Assembly: GCA_028866135.1 (NCBI GenBank)
Contig: JAGWIS010000004.1
Location: 1-42,897, forward strand
Direction of reading: 5' to 3'
Source: Patescibacteria group bacterium
GTDB lineage: Bacteria > Patescibacteriota > Minisyncoccia > Phycocordibacterales > Phycocordibacteraceae
DNA length: 42,897 nucleotides
Shown: positions 35,579 to 42,897 of the stretch, in pieces
Numbering within the stretch: position 1 is the stretch's first letter
Layout: every line of letters starts with the position of its first letter
Notes under the pieces: model-generated
What the model saw: the letters and a program-made list of their open reading frames with translations, nothing else
The model's database searches: none
What the model was told of the DNA's origin: nothing
Program-made: the position numbers and the translations under genes

Positions 35579-36118
35579 TTAGTCGCGGAAGCGGCGCCAG
35601 CCGATGTAGAGGAGAGTGAGGAGGCCGACCGTGCTGATGGCAAGCCGGATCCAATTGCCCGCGTCGCCCCAATACTGCGCCGAGGCGATGATGAGCGCGA
35701 GCACGCCGCCATAGGAAAGACCGGAAGAAACGATCGAGGAGCCAATCGGCATAAAGCCTATGACAAGCGCGATGACGCCGAGACCTACCATGAGCACGAA
35801 GGCGTAGAGCGCGTGCTGATCATTTGCAGCTTGGAACGGCTTCTGGCACTTGGCATACATGTCGCAATACCCGGTCATTCTCGGCCCGGAGATCGCCGGC
35901 TCAGGGGCGGGAGAGTATTCCGTCCACACGCCTCCCTGCGCATCGCAGGTCGGCGCATCGGTCGGCGAGATTCTCGATTGCGGGCAGAAGTCTTCGTAGT
36001 TTGGCGCCGGGTACGCGAGCGCAAGCACGACATTGAAAAATATGTTCAGGATGACAACGATGCCAATCAAAAGAGCCCAACGGACGAACTTCGGGTGCTG
36101 TGATGCTGTTGGTTCCAT
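35579..36118 (-). CDS. hypothetical multi-pass membrane protein
   Basis: MEPTASQHPKFVRWALLIGIVVILNIFFNVVLALAYPAPNYEDFC... four TM segments. Confidence 0.72.
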   Translation of the reverse strand: MEPTASQHPKFVRWALLIGIVVILNIFFNVVLALAYPAPNYEDFCPQSRISPTDAPTCDAQGGVWTEYSPAPEPAISGPRMTGYCDMYAKCQKPFQAANDQHALYAFVLMVGLGVIALVIGFMPIGSSIVSSGLSYGGVLALIIASAQYWGDAGNWIRLAISTVGLLTLLYIGWRRFRD

Positions 36119-36258
36119 ATGCGACGGATTATACCACGAGCGTGAGCGGAGCGCGGCAAGCAGTGTTGGAGCGTGCGGAGCGCGACGGCGCGAGCCAGAG
36201 CAAATTTCTAGCAAGAAATTATGCGGCTCCGAAACCGCTTGCCGCGCGAAGCCCTGTC

Positions 36259-37356
36259 TCAACCGTGCAAAAAGACCATCACGTCGCCGTCTTCGACGAT
36301 ATACTCCTTCCCTTCCGTGCGGACTTTCGCCGTCTCGCGCGCCGCGGCCCAGCTGCCGGCAGCAAGCAAATCGTCCGTAGCGATGACTTCGGCGCGGATG
36401 AACTTCTCAAGGAAGTCATTGTGGATGGCCGCGCCCGCAACGGGCGCAGTGCTGCCGCTCTTTATCGTCCATGCGCGTGTCTCGTCGGTGCCGGTCGTAA
36501 AAAATGAGATGAGACCAAGCGTGTCGTATGCGCCGCGGATGAGCCCGGCAAGGCCATCCTCGGAGACGCCGAGCTCCGCGCGAAATCCCACACGGTCGGC
36601 ATCCGCAACGTCGTTCAGTTCGCGCTCCGTCGCGGCGTCGAGGAACACGTAGCGTCCGCCGAGCGTCTTGATGAGATCGTAGGCGCGCGCCGCGCGGCCG
36701 TCGTTTATCTCATCGAGATTCTGGCCTCCGCTTTTTTTATTGAGCGCGTAGAAAATCGGCTTCATCGTGAGGAGGTTCAGGTAGCTGACGCGCTTCTGTT
36801 CTTCCGGAGAAAGTCCGGCATGGAGCGCGAGCTTTCCTGCGGCAAAGGCCTCTTCAAGCTTCGCGAGCGCAGCGTCTTCGAGTGCCGCCTCCTTGTCGCC
36901 GGTCTTTATGTCTCGCACGAGCTTGTCGCGCCGTTTCCGCACCTGCTCGGCATCAGCGAGCACAAGTTCCACATTGATAATCTCAATGTCCTTGTAGGGC
37001 TCGATCGTCTGCTCGACGTGGAGCACTTTCGGATCGTCGAAGAAGCGGACGACTTGGAGTATCGCGTCCGTCTCGCGGATATTTGCGAGGAACTGATTCC
37101 CGAGACCTTCGCCCGAGGCAGCGCCCTTGACGAGCCCGGCGATGTCGACGAATTCGATTGCTGCCGGAATAATCTTCCCGCTCGCGGAAAATGCGGCGAG
37201 CGCGCCGAGCCGCGTGTCAGGCACGCCGACGACGCCGACCGACGGGTCGATCGTGCAGAATGGATAATTCTCCGCCGGCACAGAGGCCTTAGTGAGTGCA
37301 TTAAACAATGTCGACTTACCAACATTGGGTAAACCAACGATACCGATTTTTAGCAT
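36259..37356 (-). CDS. ychF: redox-regulated ATPase YchF (Obg-family GTPase)
   Basis: MLKIGIVGLPNVGKSTLFNALTKASVPAENYPFCTIDPSVGVVGVPD; C-terminal TGS-like domain. Confidence 0.96.
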   Translation of the reverse strand: MLKIGIVGLPNVGKSTLFNALTKASVPAENYPFCTIDPSVGVVGVPDTRLGALAAFSASGKIIPAAIEFVDIAGLVKGAASGEGLGNQFLANIRETDAILQVVRFFDDPKVLHVEQTIEPYKDIEIINVELVLADAEQVRKRRDKLVRDIKTGDKEAALEDAALAKLEEAFAAGKLALHAGLSPEEQKRVSYLNLLTMKPIFYALNKKSGGQNLDEINDGRAARAYDLIKTLGGRYVFLDAATERELNDVADADRVGFRAELGVSEDGLAGLIRGAYDTLGLISFFTTGTDETRAWTIKSGSTAPVAGAAIHNDFLEKFIRAEVIATDDLLAAGSWAAARETAKVRTEGKEYIVEDGDVMVFLHG

Positions 37357-37359
37357 ATG

Positions 37360-37896
37360 TTATTCCCCACGCCTGCCCCGTAGGAAGTAATCTTTCCTAT
37401 GGGGTTCGGCAATCCGACGATACCTATCTTCAGTTGTGTACTGGCCATAATAAGTAGAAATAACCGGGATGAACCCCGACACTTGGAGCTTTTCTTGCGT
37501 GCCGATGACCTTCTCTACGGTTCTTAGCACTATCGCACGTTTCTGCTCGAAGCTCAACTCGCCTGACAGAAGTTCCTCCATCGATTCGGCGTAGTCGTTG
37601 ATCTCTTCCCCACTGCATCAAGGCCCGTTGCATTCCGTCGCCCTTCTCGCTCGCTGTCGTGTAGACACCGTCATCAATTTCAGCCTCAAAATTCTTCAAC
37701 AAATCTTCAAATATCGGAGCGGATACGGTAAAAACAACTTTCTCGCAGTCAGGGAACTGCTTGATGAGATACACCTTTACCTGCCCGCTTAGATTGTCTA
37801 ACTCAATATGCACCAGAACCGATATTTATCAGGCAACGGTTTTCCTGCCTCAATGAATTTGACGGCATCACGCTTCTCGTTGTCTGATAGAAACAT
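37360..37896 (-). pseudogene. frameshifted hypothetical gene, possibly a composite with a methyltransferase N-terminal fragment
   Basis: MFLSDNEKRDAVKFIEAGKPLPDKYR (37798-37896), then +1 frame VLVHIELDNLSGQVKVYLIKQFPDCEKVVFTV...MQRALMQW, then frame change at GGGG near 37605 to EEINDYAESMEELLSGELSFEQKRAIVLRTVEKVIG. Confidence 0.55.
37400..37449 (-). pseudogene. degenerate ychF 5'-end remnant
   Basis: Minus-strand ATGGCCAGTACACAACTGAAGATAGGTATCGTCGGATTGCCGAAC = MASTQLKIGIVGLPN, about 90 nt upstream of the real ychF start. Confidence 0.65.
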
Positions 37897-37991
37897 AATT
37901 TATATATCGATATAGACCATACCGCCCCGTATAGCCATCTTCATTTATACCACTTCTTAAGCTAACCGTCCCTGTTTTGACACTTTTAGCA

Positions 37992-38534
37992 TCATGGGTT
38001 AGTCAGATCGACCGGGGACGATGTGGCTGTTTCGTACTTGTGAATCTTTTGAGCCACGTCTGCCATTGAGTAGTAAGGGCGACTATGTTTTATCACGTCG
38101 ATCCAGTCTTTATATTCGTATGTGGTCGCATCATAAAAGCCATATGATTCCTCATATACGGTGAGCTTCTTTCCTTCCTGTAGCAATGTCTCGTCAATCA
38201 CGACTGCAATGCATTCACTTAGTCCTGGACTATAAAGCACCTTGTATAACTCCTTCTGATAGAGGTAATTCCCGGGTCCGAATGTCGCACCGCCGTCACT
38301 CCACTTCAACTTCTGCGACTTGTTATAGTCGTCGACGGCTTTCGTGACATTCGGTTGTAGCCCCTCACAATCGGGGTTGGCGGCTGCGAGCGCCTTTGGG
38401 CTAATCGCATCGTTGGCCGCCTCTGCTGTCTGCGGCTGGGGCGTGTAGAACCATGTTGCTCCATACGCCATGGCCGCGACGATGGCCAATCCGATAACAG
38501 GCCACTGCAAGATCTGTTTTAAATTTCGGGTCAT
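37992..38534 (-). CDS. hypothetical exported protein
   Basis: N-terminal TM/signal WPVIGLAIVAAMAYGATWFY; 180 aa; 4-nt overlap with upstream ORF. Confidence 0.65.
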   Translation of the reverse strand: MTRNLKQILQWPVIGLAIVAAMAYGATWFYTPQPQTAEAANDAISPKALAAANPDCEGLQPNVTKAVDDYNKSQKLKWSDGGATFGPGNYLYQKELYKVLYSPGLSECIAVVIDETLLQEGKKLTVYEESYGFYDATTYEYKDWIDVIKHSRPYYSMADVAQKIHKYETATSSPVDLTNP

Positions 38535-38956
38535 ACCTTTCCTTCCCTCATTTGTGCCCTGAAGAAAGCATTCATCGTATTAAATCTATTGGCCGATTCT
38601 CTAAACCATTCACGCTGGCCGCTGCTGAAGCACCGCTGTGTAAATTCGCTACACCTCTTCTGTAGTTGCCAAGGTAGTGGGTAGTCATCGGCGGAGTAGC
38701 CAAGGCGTTCGCACTTAAGAACTGCAGTCAGCATCTCCTCCTTTGATGCGTAGTCTGCATAGCATAGCGACACCTTATCGAGCTTGCGTAATATGTCTTC
38801 CGGAGATCGCAGTCCTTGCTTTTCGAACTCCTTAAGCCACGCACTGCTGTATGCGTATTCTGATGCCTTGATGTGTCGCTTACCAAACCAGCTTAATCCA
38901 TCCCACCAAGTCACATCTGCGTCCGTCACGCCCTGCTCCTTGAGATAAGGCTCCAT
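38531..38956 (-). CDS. hypothetical protein
   Basis: MEPYLKEQGVTDADVTWWDGLSWFGKRHIKASEYAYSSAWLKEF...; overlaps the next ORF start. Confidence 0.6.
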   Translation of the reverse strand: MEPYLKEQGVTDADVTWWDGLSWFGKRHIKASEYAYSSAWLKEFEKQGLRSPEDILRKLDKVSLCYADYASKEEMLTAVLKCERLGYSADDYPLPWQLQKRCSEFTQRCFSSGQREWFRESANRFNTMNAFFRAQMREGKV

Positions 38957-38998
38957 GTTCAATCGAGATAATTGATAATCCCTGGGGCAGGTACGCAA

Positions 38999-39124
38999 AA
39001 CCCGCCACCAGGAACCCTTGCGGGTCTACAGGAGTTTCCCCCTGCAACATAGGACATGCCCTGATGACGGGTTTTTCATGTCCTATGATTTCTGACCATG
39101 CCATACGACCCGAAGGTCATATGG
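38999..39124 (-). ncRNA. candidate structured RNA: tandem hairpins
   Basis: Minus-strand CCATATGACC-TTCG-GGTCGTATGG, CATAGGACATG/CATGTCCTATG (11 bp), CAGGGGGAAACTCCTG, ACCCGC/GCGGGT followed by TTTT. Confidence 0.4.
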
Positions 39125-39243
39125 TTTAGGCCACTCACACATAAAGATTAGCACATGATTAAAAGGTACTGAATTGACTTAGGAAAAGATTATAATCGAC
39201 CTTTGGGATTTATGGATTAGATTAAAACGTGTCGTCCGATATT

Positions 39244-39537
39244 TTAATCTACTTCTAACTTACCCTTGTTAGTTTTGGCATTCTTAAGGGCTAATCGCTC
39301 GGCTTCCCTCTTTCGTCCACCCCTCCAAAGCGTCCTATTGTCCGGTGGCGGGAGTTTGATAGTGAAGTTGAACGGAATGCCCTTCCCTCTGCCTGGCCCT
39401 AAAAATTGGCCTGTACGGGACAAACCATTCCTATCTTGAGCATAGAACCACCCTAAGGCCGTTTCGGCTTTCCCGCAAGACGACGCATCACTGCGCTGAA
39501 GGGCGCGAGATGAGCCGGGCGTACTCGAGGACCGCAT
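39244..39537 (-). CDS. hypothetical ORF of uncertain start, possibly a gene remnant
   Basis: LGWFYAQDRNGLSRTGQFLGPGRGKGIPFNFTIKLPPPDNRTLWRGGRKREAERLALKNAKTNKGKLEVD; overlaps the 39488 gene. Confidence 0.35.
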   Translation of the reverse strand: MRSSSTPGSSRALQRSDASSCGKAETALGWFYAQDRNGLSRTGQFLGPGRGKGIPFNFTIKLPPPDNRTLWRGGRKREAERLALKNAKTNKGKLEVD

Positions 39538-39994
39538 ACAAGACTCCTGTTGCGACGACGTAAAAGGCGATGGCCGCGCCGAAAGAAATTACGGGAACCC
39601 ATCCGAGCGCAAGGTATGCGAGGAACCACCACCCCGTGAAGATTATCGCGCTCCCGAACGCAAAAGAGATACGCTTGCGCGAAAGCGCGGAGGAGACGCC
39701 GATGATGAGGAGCGCGAGAGTAACGATGATCCAGTAGCCCGGAGAAAGCGCTGGCTGCGGATCTGCCTGGAGGAGGTACGACATGACAACGAGACCGAAT
39801 GAGGAAAGAAGCAAAGTCAGCATGCCAAAACGAAGCCCTTTCGCGATGCTGTCGAGGTGCGCGCGCTCTGCCTCGTCTATCGCGCCATCCCCCAGGGAGC
39901 GGATGTACGCGAATTCACCCCAGACCGCCGTAAAGACGCCGACGAGCGCGCCGACCATCTGGCAGAACACAAGAAAAGAGACGAATTCGTTCAT
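39488..39994 (-). CDS. hypothetical multi-pass membrane protein
   Basis: MNEFVSFLVFCQMVGALVGVFTAVWGEFAYIRSLGDGAIDEAERAHL... several TM segments. Confidence 0.7.
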   Translation of the reverse strand: MNEFVSFLVFCQMVGALVGVFTAVWGEFAYIRSLGDGAIDEAERAHLDSIAKGLRFGMLTLLLSSFGLVVMSYLLQADPQPALSPGYWIIVTLALLIIGVSSALSRKRISFAFGSAIIFTGWWFLAYLALGWVPVISFGAAIAFYVVATGVLYAVLEYARLISRPSAQ

Positions 39995-39995
39995 A

Positions 39996-40229
39996 TTACT
40001 TTTGCTGCATGAGCGTCCCGAGCTCGACGCGGTACTTCTTCATCACTTCCATTGCCGCCTTCATCTCGCTCTCGCCGCCTTTCTTCCGCCGCTCGATCTC
40101 CTCGCTTATCTTCTTGAAGAGCTGCGGATCCTTCGAGACGAGGCCGACCATCTGCTCGCGTTGCGCCGCTGGCACGTCTTTCATTTTCCACTTCGCGTAT
40201 TGGTTGATGAGAAAACTCTGGACAGACAT
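39996..40229 (-). CDS. hypothetical small helical protein
   Basis: MSVQSFLINQYAKWKMKDVPAAQREQMVGLVSKDPQLFKKISEEIERRKKGG. Confidence 0.65.
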   Translation of the reverse strand: MSVQSFLINQYAKWKMKDVPAAQREQMVGLVSKDPQLFKKISEEIERRKKGGESEMKAAMEVMKKYRVELGTLMQQK

Positions 40230-40235
40230 GACAGT

Positions 40236-40655
40236 TTAGTAGATGTCCGGGCGCTGGGTGATGCCGCGGATGGTCCGCGTCGTGAAGTAAAGCGATATGA
40301 GCGAGAGGAGCGCGAGCGCTTCGACGTATACGAACGAGGGATCAAAGAAGCTCATGCCGGCGCGATAGTGGTCGACGGCGGTCGTACCGAAGAGGAGCGT
40401 GCCGAGGACCGCGATGAGCGCGTTCGCCCAGTGGATCTCATACTGCATCGGATTGGTGATGCCAGCCGCGATTGCGAGTATCACGGCAGAGCCCACGGTG
40501 CCGAGCGTGGAGAGCGGAAGTTCGGCGCCGGTCGACTGCGCGACGATGAGCACGACCGCGCTCACGACGAAAAGCACGCGCACGGCGTCGCCATGGTAAT
40601 GCGGTATCTCGCGCCGCGCGGGAACTATATCGCCGCCGTCTCCTTCAAACGTCAT
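40236..40655 (-). CDS. hypothetical membrane protein
   Basis: MTFEGDGGDIVPARREIPHYHGDAVRVLFVVSAVVLIVAQ... four TM segments. Confidence 0.68.
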   Translation of the reverse strand: MTFEGDGGDIVPARREIPHYHGDAVRVLFVVSAVVLIVAQSTGAELPLSTLGTVGSAVILAIAAGITNPMQYEIHWANALIAVLGTLLFGTTAVDHYRAGMSFFDPSFVYVEALALLSLISLYFTTRTIRGITQRPDIY

Positions 40656-40717
40656 GACTCTAGTATACGCTTTATCCGCGTTTCGCAAGTGGTTATGCGA
40701 CCGTATTGAAAAGTTGC

Positions 40718-40746
40718 GCCCCTCCTGCGCGAAGCGCGGGAGGGGC
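40718..40746 (-). terminator. Rho-independent terminator after the 40767-41357 gene
   Basis: GCCCCTCC-T-GCGC-GAA-GCGC-GGGAGGGGC, minus-strand tail GCAACTTTTC. Confidence 0.8.
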
Positions 40747-40766
40747 TCGTGAAGAAGAGAGGGCAC

Positions 40767-41357
40767 CTAGGACCTGAACTCGGAGCGGGCCAGCTTGCGG
40801 ATGAGCAGTCGGCTCTCGGGCGGCCACTGAGTGCTGCGACCGAGTTCATCGGGAAAGAAATCCCAGGGCCTGTGTTCGATCAGGCCTTCGTCTCGGAAGA
40901 AGCATCCCATCTTGATGGGGCGGCTCGCATCCCCCGTTTCCATGAGAAAGAAGTTCTTGTGCTTATCGCGACGAATCCCGGAGCGGATCAAGCCCTTCTC
41001 GGTGGCCCTGACGATGAGTTCGATCTGCGGCAGGGTCATACCATACCCCAAACGGATGACCTCGCTTGCCATGAATGAGATGTCGACTTCGGGGCCGACG
41101 GAGAGCAGCGAAGCAATCCAGTCCACGAAAGCCGAGGGCTCACTGGGGTCAAGCACCGAAATGCTACAGTGATCAGCCTTCAATTGGATGACCGGGAGTC
41201 CGAGACTGCAGAGCTCGAAAGTTCGGAGCCTCCATTCCGAACCCTTGAGACATTCGTCCGTAAGCTTACCGTCTACGGCGTTGAGATCGATGACCGCCTC
41301 CTCAGAAAGCAGGTAGGCTTTCTTTTCTGTCGGCATCGGCGTCTGCTGCTGCATCAT
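40767..41357 (-). CDS. hypothetical protein
   Basis: MMQQQTPMPTEKKAYLLSEEAVIDLNAVDGKLTDECLKG...; SD AAGGAGG 5 nt before ATG; own promoter and terminator. Confidence 0.7.
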   Translation of the reverse strand: MMQQQTPMPTEKKAYLLSEEAVIDLNAVDGKLTDECLKGSEWRLRTFELCSLGLPVIQLKADHCSISVLDPSEPSAFVDWIASLLSVGPEVDISFMASEVIRLGYGMTLPQIELIVRATEKGLIRSGIRRDKHKNFFLMETGDASRPIKMGCFFRDEGLIEHRPWDFFPDELGRSTQWPPESRLLIRKLARSEFRS

Positions 41358-41444
41358 GAGACCTCCTTGGATGGACGTGATCGTGCTGGAAACCAGCACG
41401 AGTGAAGTTTCCTTCTGGTTAGATATAAAGGACTCCTAAACACT

Positions 41445-41474
41445 ACTGTAAACATAAATTGCAGAATGAGTCAA
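41445..41474 (-). promoter_or_regulatory. sigma70-like promoter of the 40767-41357 gene
   Basis: Minus strand TTGACT - 18 nt - TACAGT. Confidence 0.6.
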
Positions 41475-41588
41475 GTTTTTGAATACGATAGCTCTTATCC
41501 CACTGGCGGGGTTGCATTCCGGCGGGCGGGCCGTAGTGTATGCTAGGTAGCAGGTTAAAGCATTACACGTAACACCATCATATTCATC

Positions 41589-41840
41589 ATGGCAATAAAC
41601 GCAGCGTTATCGAAGCCGCTTACCCTTACTTCAGAATTGGAAGCGGTCGTAGGCAAGGGTCCGATGCCGCGGACCGAGGTAGTGAAGCAGCTTTGGGTAT
41701 ACATCAAGAAGAATAATCTCCAGAATCCGAAGAACAAGCGCAACATCCTCGCGGATGCGAAGTTGAAGGCGATTTTCGGCGGCAAGAGCGAAGTGACGAT
41801 GTTTGAAATGACGAAGCTCGTTTCAGCGCACCTGAGCTAA
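41589..41840 (+). CDS. SWIB/MDM2 domain protein
   Basis: LEAVVGKGPMPRTEVVKQLWVYIKKNNLQNPKNKRNILADAKLKAIFGGKSEVTMFEMTKLVSAHL. Confidence 0.92.
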   Translation: MAINAALSKPLTLTSELEAVVGKGPMPRTEVVKQLWVYIKKNNLQNPKNKRNILADAKLKAIFGGKSEVTMFEMTKLVSAHLS

Positions 41841-41855
41841 CGCACTGCGAAGCTC

Positions 41856-41889
41856 AAAGCAAAACCCGCCTTAGGGCGGGTTTTGCTTT
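41856..41889. terminator. bidirectional hairpin terminator between the SWIB gene and tRNA-Ala
   Basis: AAAGCAAAACCCGCC-TTAG-GGCGGGTTTTGCTTT (15 bp), T-rich on both strands. Confidence 0.85.
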
Positions 41890-41892
41890 TGG

Positions 41893-41965
41893 TGGACCTG
41901 AGGGGGATCGAACCCCTTGCCTCCGCAATGCCATCGCGGCGCTCTACCAAGTGAGCTACAGGCCC
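41893..41965 (-). tRNA. tRNA-Ala (anticodon GGC)
   Basis: GGGCCTGTAGCTCACTTGGTAGAGCGCCGCGATGGCATTGCGGAGGCAAGGGGTTCGATCCCCCTCAGGTCCA followed by CCA; anticodon loop ATGGCAT. Confidence 0.95.
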
Positions 41966-41967
41966 TT

Positions 41968-42657
41968 TCAATTAAAACTCTTCAACATTTGCTGAGCTAC
42001 TCGTTTTAATTCTAGATCAATTGCTGAAGAAAAGTAATCGATGCGGCAAACTCCTTTATACTCTTGTTTCTTCGATATTCGTCCCAAGGTTCGTTTATCA
42101 ACCCGTGCTTTATAGAATTGCTTAAGAGGGATTTTTGTTGTCTTCGACCAGAATTTTTGCAACCTCCCGATATCTTGATCTGCTCTGCATTGAACGGTGC
42201 ACCTGAACTTTCGCTCATCTACTTTGTAACATTCCCTCATTAGGTTTACAAACATAACCACGATTGCCGGATCGGAGTTTCCAAACATCAGCGAACCACG
42301 ATCTGTTTTAGATCCCTCGGCAAGGTATAGGATAATCAAGCTAATTTTCCTAGCGTGCTCGCTCTTCTCAAAGGAGCTTAGTAGAGGCTCGTTTTTCATA
42401 TCGAGATCCTTAAAAAAGATCTCCCGTCTCTCCTTTCTGTTTTTTGAAGAAATCCGACGAGCATTGGCAAAGTTCAATTTGTTTAACCTCTGGACCTTCG
42501 AATGATAACTTTTCGGTAATGGAATATCACGACACCAATATGACAACGTGCTTTTGGGAATATCCGTTTGCAGCAATCTTTTTATTTCAGAAAATGTTTT
42601 ACCTTTTTCACGAAGCTGCTCTACCCGTTGTCGTAAAGATACCGATGACATGAGCAT
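41968..42657 (-). CDS. HTH + LAGLIDADG-like endonuclease-family protein, stop codon 2 nt from the tRNA-Ala 5' end
   Basis: HTH-like RVEQLREKGKTFSEIKRLLQTDIPKSTLSYWCRDIPLP; ISLIILYLAEGSKTDRGSLMFGNSDPAIVVMFVNLMRECY resembling a LAGLIDADG helix. Confidence 0.6.
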   Translation of the reverse strand: MLMSSVSLRQRVEQLREKGKTFSEIKRLLQTDIPKSTLSYWCRDIPLPKSYHSKVQRLNKLNFANARRISSKNRKERREIFFKDLDMKNEPLLSSFEKSEHARKISLIILYLAEGSKTDRGSLMFGNSDPAIVVMFVNLMRECYKVDERKFRCTVQCRADQDIGRLQKFWSKTTKIPLKQFYKARVDKRTLGRISKKQEYKGVCRIDYFSSAIDLELKRVAQQMLKSFN

Positions 42658-42704
42658 ATTGTACCCCTAATTCCCTCCATCGATAGATGGAGCATGTGTA
42701 CAAT
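42658..42704. repeat. nested inverted repeat in the leader of the 41968-42657 ORF
   Basis: ATTGTAC...GTACAAT (7 bp) around CTCCATC-GATA-GATGGAG (7 bp). Confidence 0.7.
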
Positions 42705-42742
42705 TATTTTCCGGGACGTCCTTAATTTGAAATTTGAGTTAT

Positions 42743-42897
42743 TCAAGACTTCAGGAAATCCCCAATCGCTTTGGCGATGGTGTCGATCGTCTTCTTGAAA
42801 CGCTTCGCGTCCTGCTCGAGAAGCAAGAACCGGAATCCCTGGAGAGAGGAATTGAAGCCGGAGGAAAGCGGCACAACGCATACGCCGGTGGAGGCGA
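42743..42897 (-). CDS. PLP-dependent aminotransferase class I/II, C-terminal fragment (runs off the window)
   Basis: Manual translation ASTGVCVVPLSSGFNSSLQGFRFLLLEQDAKRFKKTIDTIAKAIGDFLKS*. Confidence 0.7.
   Translation of the reverse strand, partial: ASTGVCVVPLSSGFNSSLQGFRFLLLEQDAKRFKKTIDTIAKAIGDFLKS

Noticed and set aside
37430-37813. 127-aa ORF taken as an intact gene
   Set aside because: Its C-terminal third appears out of frame relative to a better-looking continuation (EEINDYAESMEELL...), and its N-terminus continues in another frame; treated as pseudogene material.
39173-39196. TTGACT...TATAAT as a plus-strand promoter
   Set aside because: The spacer is too short (about 12 nt) and no plus-strand gene follows.

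Overview
This 42.9 kb window looks like a chromosomal segment from a Candidate Phyla Radiation (Parcubacteria-like) bacterium. That placement is inferred from protein style and gene content, not computed. Nearly all genes are on the minus strand; the M13 peptidase and SWIB genes are the clear exceptions. Recognisable blocks: trpS / tRNA-Tyr / tyrS; ABC exporter; dnaJ-dnaK-grpE; the alpha-operon block infA-rpmJ-rpsM-rpsK-rpsD-rpoA-rplQ-rplM-rpsI; a PilM-like ATPase; alaS; M13 peptidase; ung / MGMT-like / PD-(D/E)XK genes; mnmA; mltG; a sigma4+HARE-HTH protein; leuS; ychF; a decayed accessory patch; SWIB; tRNA-Ala; and a partial aminotransferase. Most interesting signals: (1) two HTH + LAGLIDADG-like ORFs that each end inside or 2 nt from the 5' end of a tRNA gene (Tyr and Ala), on the same strand. 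(2) In-frame palindromic inserts in leuS (two), dnaK and trpS; the dnaK and leuS copies share a frame (GGGCGA-stem-TTC-stem-TTTAGCC) with compensatory stem changes. (3) A graveyard upstream of ychF with degenerate ychF 5'-end copies, frameshifted gene debris and a run of hairpins that may be a structured RNA. (4) A YbaK/ProX-type gene split by one in-frame TGA. (5) Structured intergenic elements in the ribosomal protein operon. No CRISPR array or rRNA was seen.
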